From NCBI GenBank assembly GCA_002840905.1, contig PHDD01000011.1, positions 1 through 64,000 on the forward strand: a stretch of DNA of 64,000 nt. Direction: 5' to 3'. Numbering within the stretch: position 1 is the first letter of the stretch; each line of letters starts with the position of its first letter. The translations under genes were made by a program, and so were the position numbers. Origin of the DNA: Bacteroidetes bacterium HGW-Bacteroidetes-4. GTDB taxonomy: Bacteria; Bacteroidota; Bacteroidia; Bacteroidales; SZUA-534. The notes under the pieces are model-generated. The model did not search any database, was not told where the DNA came from, and worked only from the letters and a program-made list of their open reading frames with translations. Below are positions 6,737 to 15,037 of the stretch, piece by piece.

Positions 6737-8596
6737 ATGTGTGGAATTGTAGGATTTTACTCCCGTAAACAGGTATTTACGAAACATGAATTGGAACTCA
6801 TGACCGATACACTTGTTCACCGTGGGCCGGATGCACGGGGAACGTACAGCCGTAACCATCTGGGTTTGGGACACCGCCGTTTAAGCATTATCGATTTATC
6901 GGAACAAGCCAATCAGCCCATGGTATCGCAATCGGGCAATTCGTGGATTGTTTTTAATGGCGAAATCTACAATTTTAAAGAGCTGGCGCTCGAATTAAAT
7001 CTGCAAACCAGAACCTCATCCGATACCGAAGTTATACTCGAAGCTTTTGAAAAATGGGGGCCGGAATTCGTTTCCCGCTTAAACGGAATGTTTGCCATAG
7101 CCATTTATCAGAAGTCAACTGATAAATTGCACCTTTTCCGCGACCGCCTGGGAATTAAACCGCTGTTTTATTATCTGAATCAGGGACAATTGGCTTTTGC
7201 ATCGGAACTAAAAGCTTTAAACACACTCGCGTATTTCAAACAAAACCGCCTGATTGAATCCGATTCCGTTACACAATTCCTGCATTTGGGATACATTCCG
7301 GCACCCCGGACCATTTATAAAAATACGTTTAAATTTCCCCAAGGCTCCTATGCCGTTTTCGATGGAGAAAAATTAACTTTCACCTCTTATTGGGATGCCC
7401 GAAATAAAATAACTTCCACAACAACTACCAATTTTGAACAAGCCAAAGAAACGCTAACCGAACTGTTGACCAGTTCGGTTAAATACCGTCTCATAGCTGA
7501 TGTTCCCTACGGAACTTTTTTAAGCGGCGGTATCGATTCGTCGCTGGTAACAGCAGTAGCACAAAGCATTAGCAACCAACCCTTAAAAACTTTTTCCATT
7601 GGTTTTGCACAGGAAAAGTTTAACGAATTGGATTATGCACAACAGGTGGCCAACTATTTGCATACTGAACATACGGCTTTTATTCTCACTGAGAAAGAAG
7701 CGCTCGCTTTGGTTCCTGATATTTTTTCGTATTACGACGAACCCTTTGCCGACTCATCGGCTATTCCCTCGCTTTTGGTATCAAAAATGGCACGTAACCA
7801 GGTTACCATGGCACTTACCGGCGACGGTGGCGATGAGCTTTTTCAGGGTTACGGAATGTATAACTGGGCTCAACGACTCAACAATCCGCTAATTAAAAAC
7901 AACCGCAACTTAATTAAAAACATTCTTCAACGTTTTGGTCCTCGCTACCAGAGAGCCGCACAGGTTTTCGACTTTCGGTCCCACGATTTTCTGGCTTCGC
8001 ATATTTTTTCGCAGGAACAATACCTGTTTTCGCAACACGAATTAGAACACCTGATGGTGCATAAACCGGTTGCCTTTGCTCCCGACTTGCTGTCGAAAGC
8101 ATTTTCCAGAAATTTAAGCGCTAAAGAAAAACAGGCTTTTTTCGACTTAAGTTATTATTTACCCGACGATTTATTGGTGAAAATGGATAGGGCCAGCATG
8201 CGTTTTTCGCTCGAAGCCCGCATTCCCCTGCTCGATTACCGCCTGGTTGAATTTGCACTAAACCTGCATCCTGATTTGAAAAATCATCGGGGCATTCAAA
8301 AGTACTTATTAAAAGAAGTTTTATACGATTATGTACCCAAAAACTACTTTGACCGGCCCAAATGGGGATTTAGCATCCCACTTAACAAGTGGCTGAAAAC
8401 CGAACTGAAATACCTGGCCGACGATTACCTGAACGAAACGTTAATTAACGAGGCCGGTTGGGTAAAATACAGCGGGGTAAAACATTTATTAAAACAGTAT
8501 TACCAAACCAACAGGGAATATTTATATAACCGTATCTGGGCTTTAATCTGTCTGCACAAATGGTATGTCGATGTTTACAAACAAAACTCCGGGTAA
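6737..8596 (+). CDS. asnB: Asparagine synthase (glutamine-hydrolysing)
   Basis: AsnB makes asparagine from aspartate, glutamine and ATP. The N-terminal nucleophile domain begins MCGIVGF, with Cys2 as the glutaminase nucleophile exposed by loss of Met1. 'VFNGEIYNF' at about 72-80 is typical of class II amidotransferases. The synthetase domain carries the pyrophosphate loop SGGIDSS at 263-269. Length (619 residues) agrees with the asparagine synthases found both in central metabolism and in surface-polysaccharide clusters; no polysaccharide genes are nearby, which favours a metabolic role. It converges on pgeF with only 4 bases between stop codons. Confidence 0.93.
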   Translation: MCGIVGFYSRKQVFTKHELELMTDTLVHRGPDARGTYSRNHLGLGHRRLSIIDLSEQANQPMVSQSGNSWIVFNGEIYNFKELALELNLQTRTSSDTEVILEAFEKWGPEFVSRLNGMFAIAIYQKSTDKLHLFRDRLGIKPLFYYLNQGQLAFASELKALNTLAYFKQNRLIESDSVTQFLHLGYIPAPRTIYKNTFKFPQGSYAVFDGEKLTFTSYWDARNKITSTTTTNFEQAKETLTELLTSSVKYRLIADVPYGTFLSGGIDSSLVTAVAQSISNQPLKTFSIGFAQEKFNELDYAQQVANYLHTEHTAFILTEKEALALVPDIFSYYDEPFADSSAIPSLLVSKMARNQVTMALTGDGGDELFQGYGMYNWAQRLNNPLIKNNRNLIKNILQRFGPRYQRAAQVFDFRSHDFLASHIFSQEQYLFSQHELEHLMVHKPVAFAPDLLSKAFSRNLSAKEKQAFFDLSYYLPDDLLVKMDRASMRFSLEARIPLLDYRLVEFALNLHPDLKNHRGIQKYLLKEVLYDYVPKNYFDRPKWGFSIPLNKWLKTELKYLADDYLNETLINEAGWVKYSGVKHLLKQYYQTNREYLYNRIWALICLHKWYVDVYKQNSG

Positions 8597-8600
8597 CTGA

Positions 8601-9332
8601 CTAACGAAGCATAATTCCGCTTATCATTCGTCCGGTATCGAACCCGTCGCGCCGGGCCGAAAAAAACTTATCTGAATCAGCATACGTGCAGTGTGCTGAA
8701 ATGGTGATGCGCGAAGCCAACAGCCCGTTATACAGCAATAATAATCTATTGGCTTCTTTAATATTACACCAATACTTACCGGGTGCTATGGCCGGTGAAA
8801 AAACCGAATCAAGGTTTATCGGTAATTCTTTAAAGGCTTCAAAAACATTGGGGCCCACTTCGTAAACTTTTTGCGAAATGCAGGGACCCACATCGGCAAA
8901 TAAATCCTTAGGTCTAGTCCCGAAGTGTTCTTTCATTAAACCTACGGCTCGGGTGGTAATTTCCTGAACCGTTCCTTTCCACCCGGCATGTAAGGCAGCT
9001 ATTACCTTGTTTACCGGATCGAAAAGTAAAATGGGTGCACAATCGGCGGTTTCGATACATAAACAAAAACCTTTTTTTCGGGTAATCAGCCCATCAACAT
9101 CCTGATGAATTGTATGGGCATTATTTTCAGTAATAATAGCCACATTTGCCGTATGGGTCTGTATGGCATATACCAAATGCTGATCGTGAACCAAACGTTC
9201 ACGAGCTAATTGCTCACGCACGGAAAGCATATCAACAGCCAAATCGAGATCACTCTCAAAAGGTTTTTCGGTATAAAAAGCCAAAGGATATTCCTTGGTA
9301 TTTAAACCCGCAAATTGTATCGGATGAATCAT
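8601..9332 (-). CDS. pgeF: Peptidoglycan editing factor PgeF (YfiH/DUF152)
   Basis: PgeF-type proteins (formerly 'multicopper polyphenol oxidase', DUF152) are known in E. coli to remove a wrong amino acid from peptidoglycan precursors. The metal-site residues are present: His60 in 'IQTHTANV', Cys98 in 'ETADCAPILLFD' and His115 in 'HAGWKGTVQEI'. The length, 243 residues, is normal. The gene stands alone, facing asnB. The start is the ATG at 9332; no strong alternative is seen. Confidence 0.92.
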   Translation of the reverse strand: MIHPIQFAGLNTKEYPLAFYTEKPFESDLDLAVDMLSVREQLARERLVHDQHLVYAIQTHTANVAIITENNAHTIHQDVDGLITRKKGFCLCIETADCAPILLFDPVNKVIAALHAGWKGTVQEITTRAVGLMKEHFGTRPKDLFADVGPCISQKVYEVGPNVFEAFKELPINLDSVFSPAIAPGKYWCNIKEANRLLLLYNGLLASRITISAHCTYADSDKFFSARRDGFDTGRMISGIMLR

Positions 9333-9455
9333 TATTAAACTATAAATTTAAAAACGGCTTATCGCAAAAACCAACCATTGGTTTTTAGTAGTTATAAAAC
9401 CTGACGCAAAATAAATAATATATAGCTGCAGAAGCTAAACTATATTTACTAAATT

Positions 9456-9463
9456 TACCTTTG
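9456..9463 (+). promoter_or_regulatory. -7 box for the TPR-SpoIIE gene
   Basis: TACCTTTG, an exact TAnnTTTG match, lies 42 bases before the ATG at 9506, in the 173-base gap after pgeF. Confidence 0.45.
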
Positions 9464-9505
9464 TTTAAAATAACCCATGTATTTTAAACATAATTTATTT
9501 TTATT

Positions 9506-12079
9506 ATGTTTAATGCCTTAAACCATCGTTTACTATTGGCTAAGACCTTTTTATACATAATGCTGGGCTGGTTTCTGGTAGTTGCTGCCAGCAAAAACCT
9601 AACGGGGCAAACCATCGATGAGGAAAGCTATCAACACCTTAAATCGGCTGACTCAGCTGCAGGTCAAAATCCCGATTCTGCCATCAGACTAATTACCAAA
9701 CAGGTACTTAACAATGTTCATAAAAACCAGATAAGTGACACCATACTTGGCTACATGTATTCGGTTTTGGGCGAATGCTACCGAAGCAAAGGAGCCTATC
9801 AGGTTGCATTAAATTATTTCGATTCAAGCGAATACCATTATTTCAAAGCGAACCACGCCACCGGATTAGGCCATGTGCTCCACGGTAAAGGAAACATTGC
9901 CCTGGTAAACGATGAAGCCGATAAAGCCATTAACTACTATAAAAAAGCCATCCCATACCGAAAATTGGATTCCGATAAAAACAATCTGGCAAAAACCTAT
10001 TCAAATATGGGCATTGCTTATTATAAAATTGCACAATTCGATTCATCGATGCATTTCCATAACCTGACCCATCAGATTCGACTCGAAACAGCCGATTCGG
10101 TAGGCATTGCAAATACCCTGACCAATATTGGAAACATCCTTCTTTTTAAAGCAGAAGATGAAAAAGCTATTGCCTACTACCATAAAGCCCGGCAATACAT
10201 TGACACCAACCAGCCCTCGCGAACCAATGCCAGCTTAACCAATAACATTGCAAACATATTGAACCGGCAGGGAAAAACCAGTGAAGCATTATCGTACTTT
10301 ATGGAAGCCTTACCAATTTTTGAGATGTTTGGCGACCAAAAAAGCATGGCAAAAATCTACAACAATGTAGGCTTAATTCATTTCGACCAGAACAATATCG
10401 ATGAATCAATTCAGCACCATCAGGAGGCCATGAACTTATTTACCAACCTGGGAAATAAAGCCGGAATTGCAGATACCTACTTTTACCTGGGCCGGGTTTA
10501 TCATCATACCAACCATCCACAAAAAGCAAAAGAATATTTCCTCCAATCGCTGCGTATGGAACAAAGTATAAATGATGCCGGTGGAATAGCCGATTGTTTA
10601 CATAATCTGGGAGTAATTTACCTCGACAAACGACAAAATGATTCTGCCCTTTTTTATTTTAATCAGGCCCAAGACCAATACAAAGAAATTGGCAACAAGT
10701 ATGGACTGGCCCTGACTCAGGATAATCTGGCACAACTTTTTTTTAACCAGAAAAAATATCAAAAAGCATTTGAAATGGCTAAACAGTCGCTTCAAACAGC
10801 CGAATCGTACCGGGGAATTAACGACATGGCCAACGCCTACCAAAAAATGGCCATGAGCCAGGAAGCCTTAAGCAATTACAAACTTTCACTCGAGTATACC
10901 AAAGCATATATAAAACTAAACGATAGTTTGTTTACAGCACAAAAAACGGAAGCCATTCTGGAACTCGAATCGAAATACCAATTGGAACGTAAGCAGCAGG
11001 CCATCGACTTACAGGAAATGCAAATTGCTCGTCGCGACCTTGAGTTTAAAAATAAAGAAAAGGAAATCCGCATTCAGAAAAATATTCGAAACTCCATTCT
11101 GATAATACTTTTATTGATGATGATTCTGGTTTATGTGCTGGTGCGAAACATAATAAACCGAAAAGCTTTAAACAATCAACTATCGAAGCAGCAACACTAC
11201 ATTCTGCATAAAAACGAAGAACTGGCTCAACTAAACGAAGAACTAAAGGTGCAACAACAACAAATTGTAGAGCAAAACAAAGTGCTATCGGAACAAAATC
11301 AGCGTATTGAGCAAAGTAACCGGGACTGGCAGGAAGGTGTCAAATATGCTGCGTACATTCAACAGGCCGTATTACCTCCAAAAAACAAAATGAATACGCT
11401 TTTTTCTGAATATTTCGTGCTTTATGAGCCCAAAGAAATAGTAGGTGGCGACTTTTACTGGGTACACCAGGCGGGTAACAAAACCCTGGTTGCATTGGGC
11501 GATTGCACCGGTCACGGTGTCCCGGGCGGTTTTTTAACCATGCTCAGCATTGCTTTTTTAAAAGAAATTGTGGCCGTAAAAAACTGTTCCGAGCCCCATC
11601 GAATACTCGACCAGTTGCGCGTTCAGATAATCGAATCGTTGCAACAATCGGGCGATGCCCTGGACCACACCGATGGTATCGATCTTTCGCTGGTGGTTAT
11701 CGATAAAGAAAACAAAACGCTCGAATATGCCGGTGCAAAAGGCAAAGTAATAATTACCGGTGGTACAGAACCCATAATTTTTAAAGGCGATAGAATGCCG
11801 GTTAGCTTTAGTCCAAAAATGCGTCCTTTTACCTCGCTTACTTACCAAATGCAGGGTAACGAAACGGTTTACCTTTTTACCGACGGACTGGTTGACCAAT
11901 ACAATAACAACGATGAAAAATTTGGTTTACAACGTCTGCTGAATTTTTGCGTTGAAAATCAAAACACTCCGTTAAAACAACAATCAGAAGTGCTTTTCAA
12001 TCAGTTTCAGCTATGGAAAAACGGGTTTGAACAAATTGATGACGCCACACTTATAGCCTTTAAGATAAAATTGTCTTAA
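9506..12079 (+). CDS. TPR-repeat membrane protein with SpoIIE-type phosphatase domain
   Basis: An 857-residue protein with an N-terminal signal or anchor (about 13-30), a long stretch of tetratricopeptide repeats (about 35-480; repeated 'NIG.IY....KA..Y...A' patterns), a short helical linker, a transmembrane segment at about 529-548, a Gln/Glu-rich coiled coil (about 560-615) and a C-terminal SpoIIE/PP2C serine phosphatase domain. The phosphatase motifs are visible: 'IVGGDFYWV' (about 645), 'GDCTGHGVPGGF', 'FTDGLVDQ' (about 792) and 'QIDDATLIAF'. The TPR part would be periplasmic and the phosphatase cytosolic. No kinase or anti-sigma antagonist gene is adjacent; the only SiaB/SiaC-type partners here are at 36 kb. 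The secreted peptidase gene follows after 29 bases. Confidence 0.9.
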   Translation: MFNALNHRLLLAKTFLYIMLGWFLVVAASKNLTGQTIDEESYQHLKSADSAAGQNPDSAIRLITKQVLNNVHKNQISDTILGYMYSVLGECYRSKGAYQVALNYFDSSEYHYFKANHATGLGHVLHGKGNIALVNDEADKAINYYKKAIPYRKLDSDKNNLAKTYSNMGIAYYKIAQFDSSMHFHNLTHQIRLETADSVGIANTLTNIGNILLFKAEDEKAIAYYHKARQYIDTNQPSRTNASLTNNIANILNRQGKTSEALSYFMEALPIFEMFGDQKSMAKIYNNVGLIHFDQNNIDESIQHHQEAMNLFTNLGNKAGIADTYFYLGRVYHHTNHPQKAKEYFLQSLRMEQSINDAGGIADCLHNLGVIYLDKRQNDSALFYFNQAQDQYKEIGNKYGLALTQDNLAQLFFNQKKYQKAFEMAKQSLQTAESYRGINDMANAYQKMAMSQEALSNYKLSLEYTKAYIKLNDSLFTAQKTEAILELESKYQLERKQQAIDLQEMQIARRDLEFKNKEKEIRIQKNIRNSILIILLLMMILVYVLVRNIINRKALNNQLSKQQHYILHKNEELAQLNEELKVQQQQIVEQNKVLSEQNQRIEQSNRDWQEGVKYAAYIQQAVLPPKNKMNTLFSEYFVLYEPKEIVGGDFYWVHQAGNKTLVALGDCTGHGVPGGFLTMLSIAFLKEIVAVKNCSEPHRILDQLRVQIIESLQQSGDALDHTDGIDLSLVVIDKENKTLEYAGAKGKVIITGGTEPIIFKGDRMPVSFSPKMRPFTSLTYQMQGNETVYLFTDGLVDQYNNNDEKFGLQRLLNFCVENQNTPLKQQSEVLFNQFQLWKNGFEQIDDATLIAFKIKLS

Positions 12080-12108
12080 TTTTACAGTCAAACTAAATAA
12101 TAGTAAAC

Positions 12109-13335
12109 ATGAAGAAAAAAGAACTTTTTCCCAGATTACTTCTTTTGTGCCTTACCCTGGCAATAAGCTTAAACACTCTGGCTACCGATAAAAAAGACAA
12201 AAAACAGCAAACAGAATATCAATTCACCTCAACCCTAACTATTCCAACCACCACGGTAAAAGACCAGGCCAGCACCGGTACCTGCTGGAGTTTTGCCACC
12301 ACCTCGTTTATTGAAACCGAGTTAATTCGTATGGGAAAAGGTTCTCACGATTTATCAGAAATGTTTTTTGTGCGCATGGTTTATCCTGAAAAAGCAAAAA
12401 AATACATCCGTTACCAGGGAAATGCAAACTTTGGTGAAGGAGGTCAGGCTCATGATGTGATGAATACCATTGCAGCCTACGGACTGGTTCCCGAATCGGC
12501 ATATTCCGGAATAAATTATGGATTAAAATATCACAAACACGGCGAATTAACCGAAATTTTACAGGCCATTTTAGACGGCAGTTTAAAACACATGAATGGC
12601 TTTTCAGGCAAAGCTTTCGAAGTATTTAATGCGGCCCTCGATATTTATCTGGGCCGGGTTCCTGAAAAATTTGATTACAACGGAAAAGAATACACCCCTC
12701 AAAGCTTTTTGTCGGAATTGGAATTTAAAAGTTCCGATTATGTGGAATTCACCTCCTATCAGTCTTATCCTTTTTACTCCTGGGTCGATTTGGAAATTCC
12801 CGACAACTGGTCGCACGACAAATACTTTAACCTGCCCATCGATGAGTTAATGACCGTGATTGATTATGCCTTTGATCAGGGATTCTCAGTAAATTGGGAT
12901 GGTGATGTTAGTGAAGCCGGGTTTTCGCACAATCATGGAATAGCCATTGTTCCCGAAACCGATCCGGCAAACATGGACAATAGTGAACGCTTAAAATGGG
13001 ATGTGCTTTCACAAGAAGAAAAAGCTGAGCTGCTTTTCGATTTTTCGAAACCCCGAAAAGAAAAAGCAATTACCCAGGAGTTGCGACAAAAAGCATTCGA
13101 CCAATTTTTAACAACCGACGACCATTTGATGCATCTGGTTGGTAAGGCAACCGATCAGAACGGAACGGGTTATTACCTGACTAAAAATTCATGGGCCAAC
13201 GACAGCAATAAAATGGGTGGATATTTGTATATGAGCAATTCGTATTTGCGCTTAAAAACAATTGCCATTCAGATACATAAAGATGCTATTCCAGAAGCCG
13301 TTAAAGAAAGGCTAAAAGCAGCCGGAACTTTTTAG
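12109..13335 (+). CDS. Secreted C1-family cysteine peptidase (aminopeptidase C/bleomycin hydrolase-like)
   Basis: A 408-residue papain-fold peptidase of the PepC/bleomycin-hydrolase type, here with a signal peptide (about 1-25), so it is exported unlike the cytosolic PepC of Gram-positives. The oxyanion Gln53 and catalytic Cys59 lie in 'VKDQASTGTCWSFA'; the catalytic His is in 'HLMHLVGKA' (about 338-342) and Asn in 'TKNSWAND' (about 360). All catalytic residues are therefore present. It lies 29 bases after the TPR-phosphatase gene, probably in the same transcript, and ends at a strong bidirectional terminator. Confidence 0.92.
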   Translation: MKKKELFPRLLLLCLTLAISLNTLATDKKDKKQQTEYQFTSTLTIPTTTVKDQASTGTCWSFATTSFIETELIRMGKGSHDLSEMFFVRMVYPEKAKKYIRYQGNANFGEGGQAHDVMNTIAAYGLVPESAYSGINYGLKYHKHGELTEILQAILDGSLKHMNGFSGKAFEVFNAALDIYLGRVPEKFDYNGKEYTPQSFLSELEFKSSDYVEFTSYQSYPFYSWVDLEIPDNWSHDKYFNLPIDELMTVIDYAFDQGFSVNWDGDVSEAGFSHNHGIAIVPETDPANMDNSERLKWDVLSQEEKAELLFDFSKPRKEKAITQELRQKAFDQFLTTDDHLMHLVGKATDQNGTGYYLTKNSWANDSNKMGGYLYMSNSYLRLKTIAIQIHKDAIPEAVKERLKAAGTF

Positions 13336-13356
13336 CACCATAAATTTAGTATATAA

Positions 13357-13395
13357 AAAAGCCCTCAGGATTGATGCTAAATCCTGAGGGCTTTT
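13357..13395. terminator. Bidirectional intrinsic terminator
   Basis: A perfect 16-bp inverted repeat, AAAAGCCCTCAGGATT at 13357-13372 and its complement at 13380-13395, with a 7-base loop. A-tract on one side and T-tract on the other let it work for both the peptidase gene (+) and the convergent 88-residue gene (-). Confidence 0.93.
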
Positions 13396-13442
13396 GTTTA
13401 AATTCCGATTTTATTTAAATCCTAATAAACCGGAACCAATAA

Positions 13443-13709
13443 TTATTTTATCATTTTACGAAGTTTCTCAAACAACACATCAACTTCTTTAATTAAGGTG
13501 CTTTTCAAATCTTTAAAATAAGCAGGCTTAACTTCTTCGGGGTGATTCAGTTTTTGAATCATCCGGTTACGCAGGGCAACTGCTTCTTCAACCAACGACA
13601 TAGCTTGTTCTCTTTTTTCAGGATGCAAAGCAATAAAGGTGTTGCAATCGGAAATTACCTCATAAATCAGGTAATTTACTTCGTTTTTTAAATCGCGTAT
13701 TTTTGCCAT
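13443..13709 (-). CDS. Small conserved-type helical protein
   Basis: An 88-residue, highly charged, all-helical soluble protein (MAKIRDLKNEVNYLIYEV...). No signal peptide or membrane segment. I recall similar short proteins beginning 'MAKIRDLKN' in other Bacteroidota, but I cannot name a domain or function. It lies 84 bases after mrp on the same strand, and the bidirectional terminator follows it. Basic and acidic residues alternate along the helices, compatible with a small adaptor or nucleic-acid-associated protein; this is only a guess. Confidence 0.7.
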   Translation of the reverse strand: MAKIRDLKNEVNYLIYEVISDCNTFIALHPEKREQAMSLVEEAVALRNRMIQKLNHPEEVKPAYFKDLKSTLIKEVDVLFEKLRKMIK

Positions 13710-13793
13710 AAAGGTATTTGTTTTGTTTTAGGATGTTAAAATTACGAAATGAATAACAATAAGCGTTATTTTCTTAACTAAAAAATACAGCAA

Positions 13794-14912
13794 TTATTTG
13801 GTGCTGCAACCGCTTGAATTCGGATCAATTTCTACTTTCTGGGTAGGAATCCTGTTTTTTACCCGATTGTTGACAGCGTTCTGCACGGCTTGAGCCAATT
13901 CAGCAAAGGCCATTCCGGTAATCGAATCACGGGTTGTTGCAACCGGAATACCCGAATCGCCCCCTTCACGTATGCTCTGAACAATTGGAATCTGAGCCAA
14001 TAAGGGCAACTCCAGCTTTTCGGCCAAGGCTTTACAGCCTCCTTTTCCAAAAATATAATACTTGTTTTCGGGCAATTCAGCCGGAGTAAACCAGGCCATA
14101 TTTTCTACCAATCCCAAAACAGGAACATTAATTTTTTGGCCACGGAACATATTAATCCCTTTAATCGCATCGGCCAGGGCTACATCCTGCGGAGTACTAA
14201 CAATTACCGCACCTGTAACGGCTACCGATTGAACCAGCGTAAGGTGAATATCGCTGGTTCCGGGAGGTAGATCGATTAGCAGGTAATCGAGTGCGCCCCA
14301 ATCACCCTGCATCATTAATTGCGTTAATGCATTGGTTGCCATCGGGCCTCTCCAAACCAGAGCATCGTCGGGATTTACAAAAAAACCGATGGAAAGCATC
14401 TTAACACCATATTTCTCCACAGGAATAATTACATCGGCATTTCCAACCCGTTTAACTTCGGGTCGTTCCCCTTCCAAATGAAACATCTTGGGAATAGAGG
14501 GACCAAAAATATCGGCATCGACCAAACCAACTGAAGCACCGGCATTTGCCAATGCAACCGCTAAATTGCTTGCCACCGTTGATTTTCCCACACCACCTTT
14601 GCCTGAGGCAATGGCAATAATGTTTTTTACTTTCGACAAAGGAGCTTCTTTCTGTTCCTCGTCGGTTGCTGTTTTAATATTACCCCGTATTTCGGCCTCA
14701 GCGCCCAATGCTGACTCTACTGCGGCTACACAGGCTTTTTTAAGGTTTGCAATATTGGTTGCATGTTCTTTGTTTATTCGTAAGGTAAAGCCAATTTTAT
14801 TTCCTTCAATTTCCAATGCGCTCACCATTCCCAGGGTAACGATATCTTTGTTTTTTTCGGGATGAATAACTCCCCTAAGTGCTGCAAACACTTGGTCTGA
14901 CGTATATTTCAT
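13794..14912 (-). CDS. mrp: Mrp/ApbC-type P-loop ATPase, iron-sulfur carrier
   Basis: Mrp/ApbC proteins bind ATP and help deliver iron-sulfur clusters. An N-terminal MIP18/DUF59 domain (about 1-90, 'VFAALRGVIHPEKNKDIVTLG') is followed by the deviant Walker A GKGGVGKST (about residue 106) and 'VDADIFGPSIP'. The frame is open to an ATG at 14936, but the -7 box at 14945-14938 would put the transcription start after that codon, so ATG 14912 (MKYTSDQV, 372 residues) is chosen. Oddity: the CxxC pair that usually bridges the cluster ('NMS.F.CP.CG') is absent; the region reads NMAWFTPAELPENKYYIFG. Some other Bacteroidota proteins share this, from memory. Confidence 0.92.
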   Translation of the reverse strand: MKYTSDQVFAALRGVIHPEKNKDIVTLGMVSALEIEGNKIGFTLRINKEHATNIANLKKACVAAVESALGAEAEIRGNIKTATDEEQKEAPLSKVKNIIAIASGKGGVGKSTVASNLAVALANAGASVGLVDADIFGPSIPKMFHLEGERPEVKRVGNADVIIPVEKYGVKMLSIGFFVNPDDALVWRGPMATNALTQLMMQGDWGALDYLLIDLPPGTSDIHLTLVQSVAVTGAVIVSTPQDVALADAIKGINMFRGQKINVPVLGLVENMAWFTPAELPENKYYIFGKGGCKALAEKLELPLLAQIPIVQSIREGGDSGIPVATTRDSITGMAFAELAQAVQNAVNNRVKNRIPTQKVEIDPNSSGCSTK

Positions 14913-14937
14913 AAGTCTTCTTTTAAAAATCTTCATG

Positions 14938-14945
14938 CAAAAGTA
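14938..14945 (-). promoter_or_regulatory. -7 box for mrp
   Basis: Minus strand reads TACTTTTG, an exact TAnnTTTG match. It ends 1 base before the ATG at 14936, so that ATG cannot be the start if this promoter is used; the ATG at 14912 would have a leader of about 20 bases containing AAGAAGA. Confidence 0.55.
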
Positions 14946-14980
14946 ATGGTTTTAAAAAGAAAAAGGGCAGTATTTTAATA

Positions 14981-15015
14981 AAAAAGACCCGCAAGTATTT
15001 TTTACGGGTCTTTTT
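14981..15015 (-). terminator. Intrinsic terminator after sppA
   Basis: An 11-bp perfect stem, AAAAAGACCCG at 14981-14991 with CGGGTCTTTTT at 15005-15015 and a 13-base loop. Read on the minus strand the stem is followed by T residues. It lies between the sppA stop and the mrp promoter and separates the two units. Confidence 0.85.
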
Positions 15016-15037
15016 ATTCAATTTAATTATTTAATGC

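Noticed and set aside
11503-11899. Frames inside the TPR-phosphatase gene on both strands
   Set aside because: Shadows of the SpoIIE domain coding sequence.
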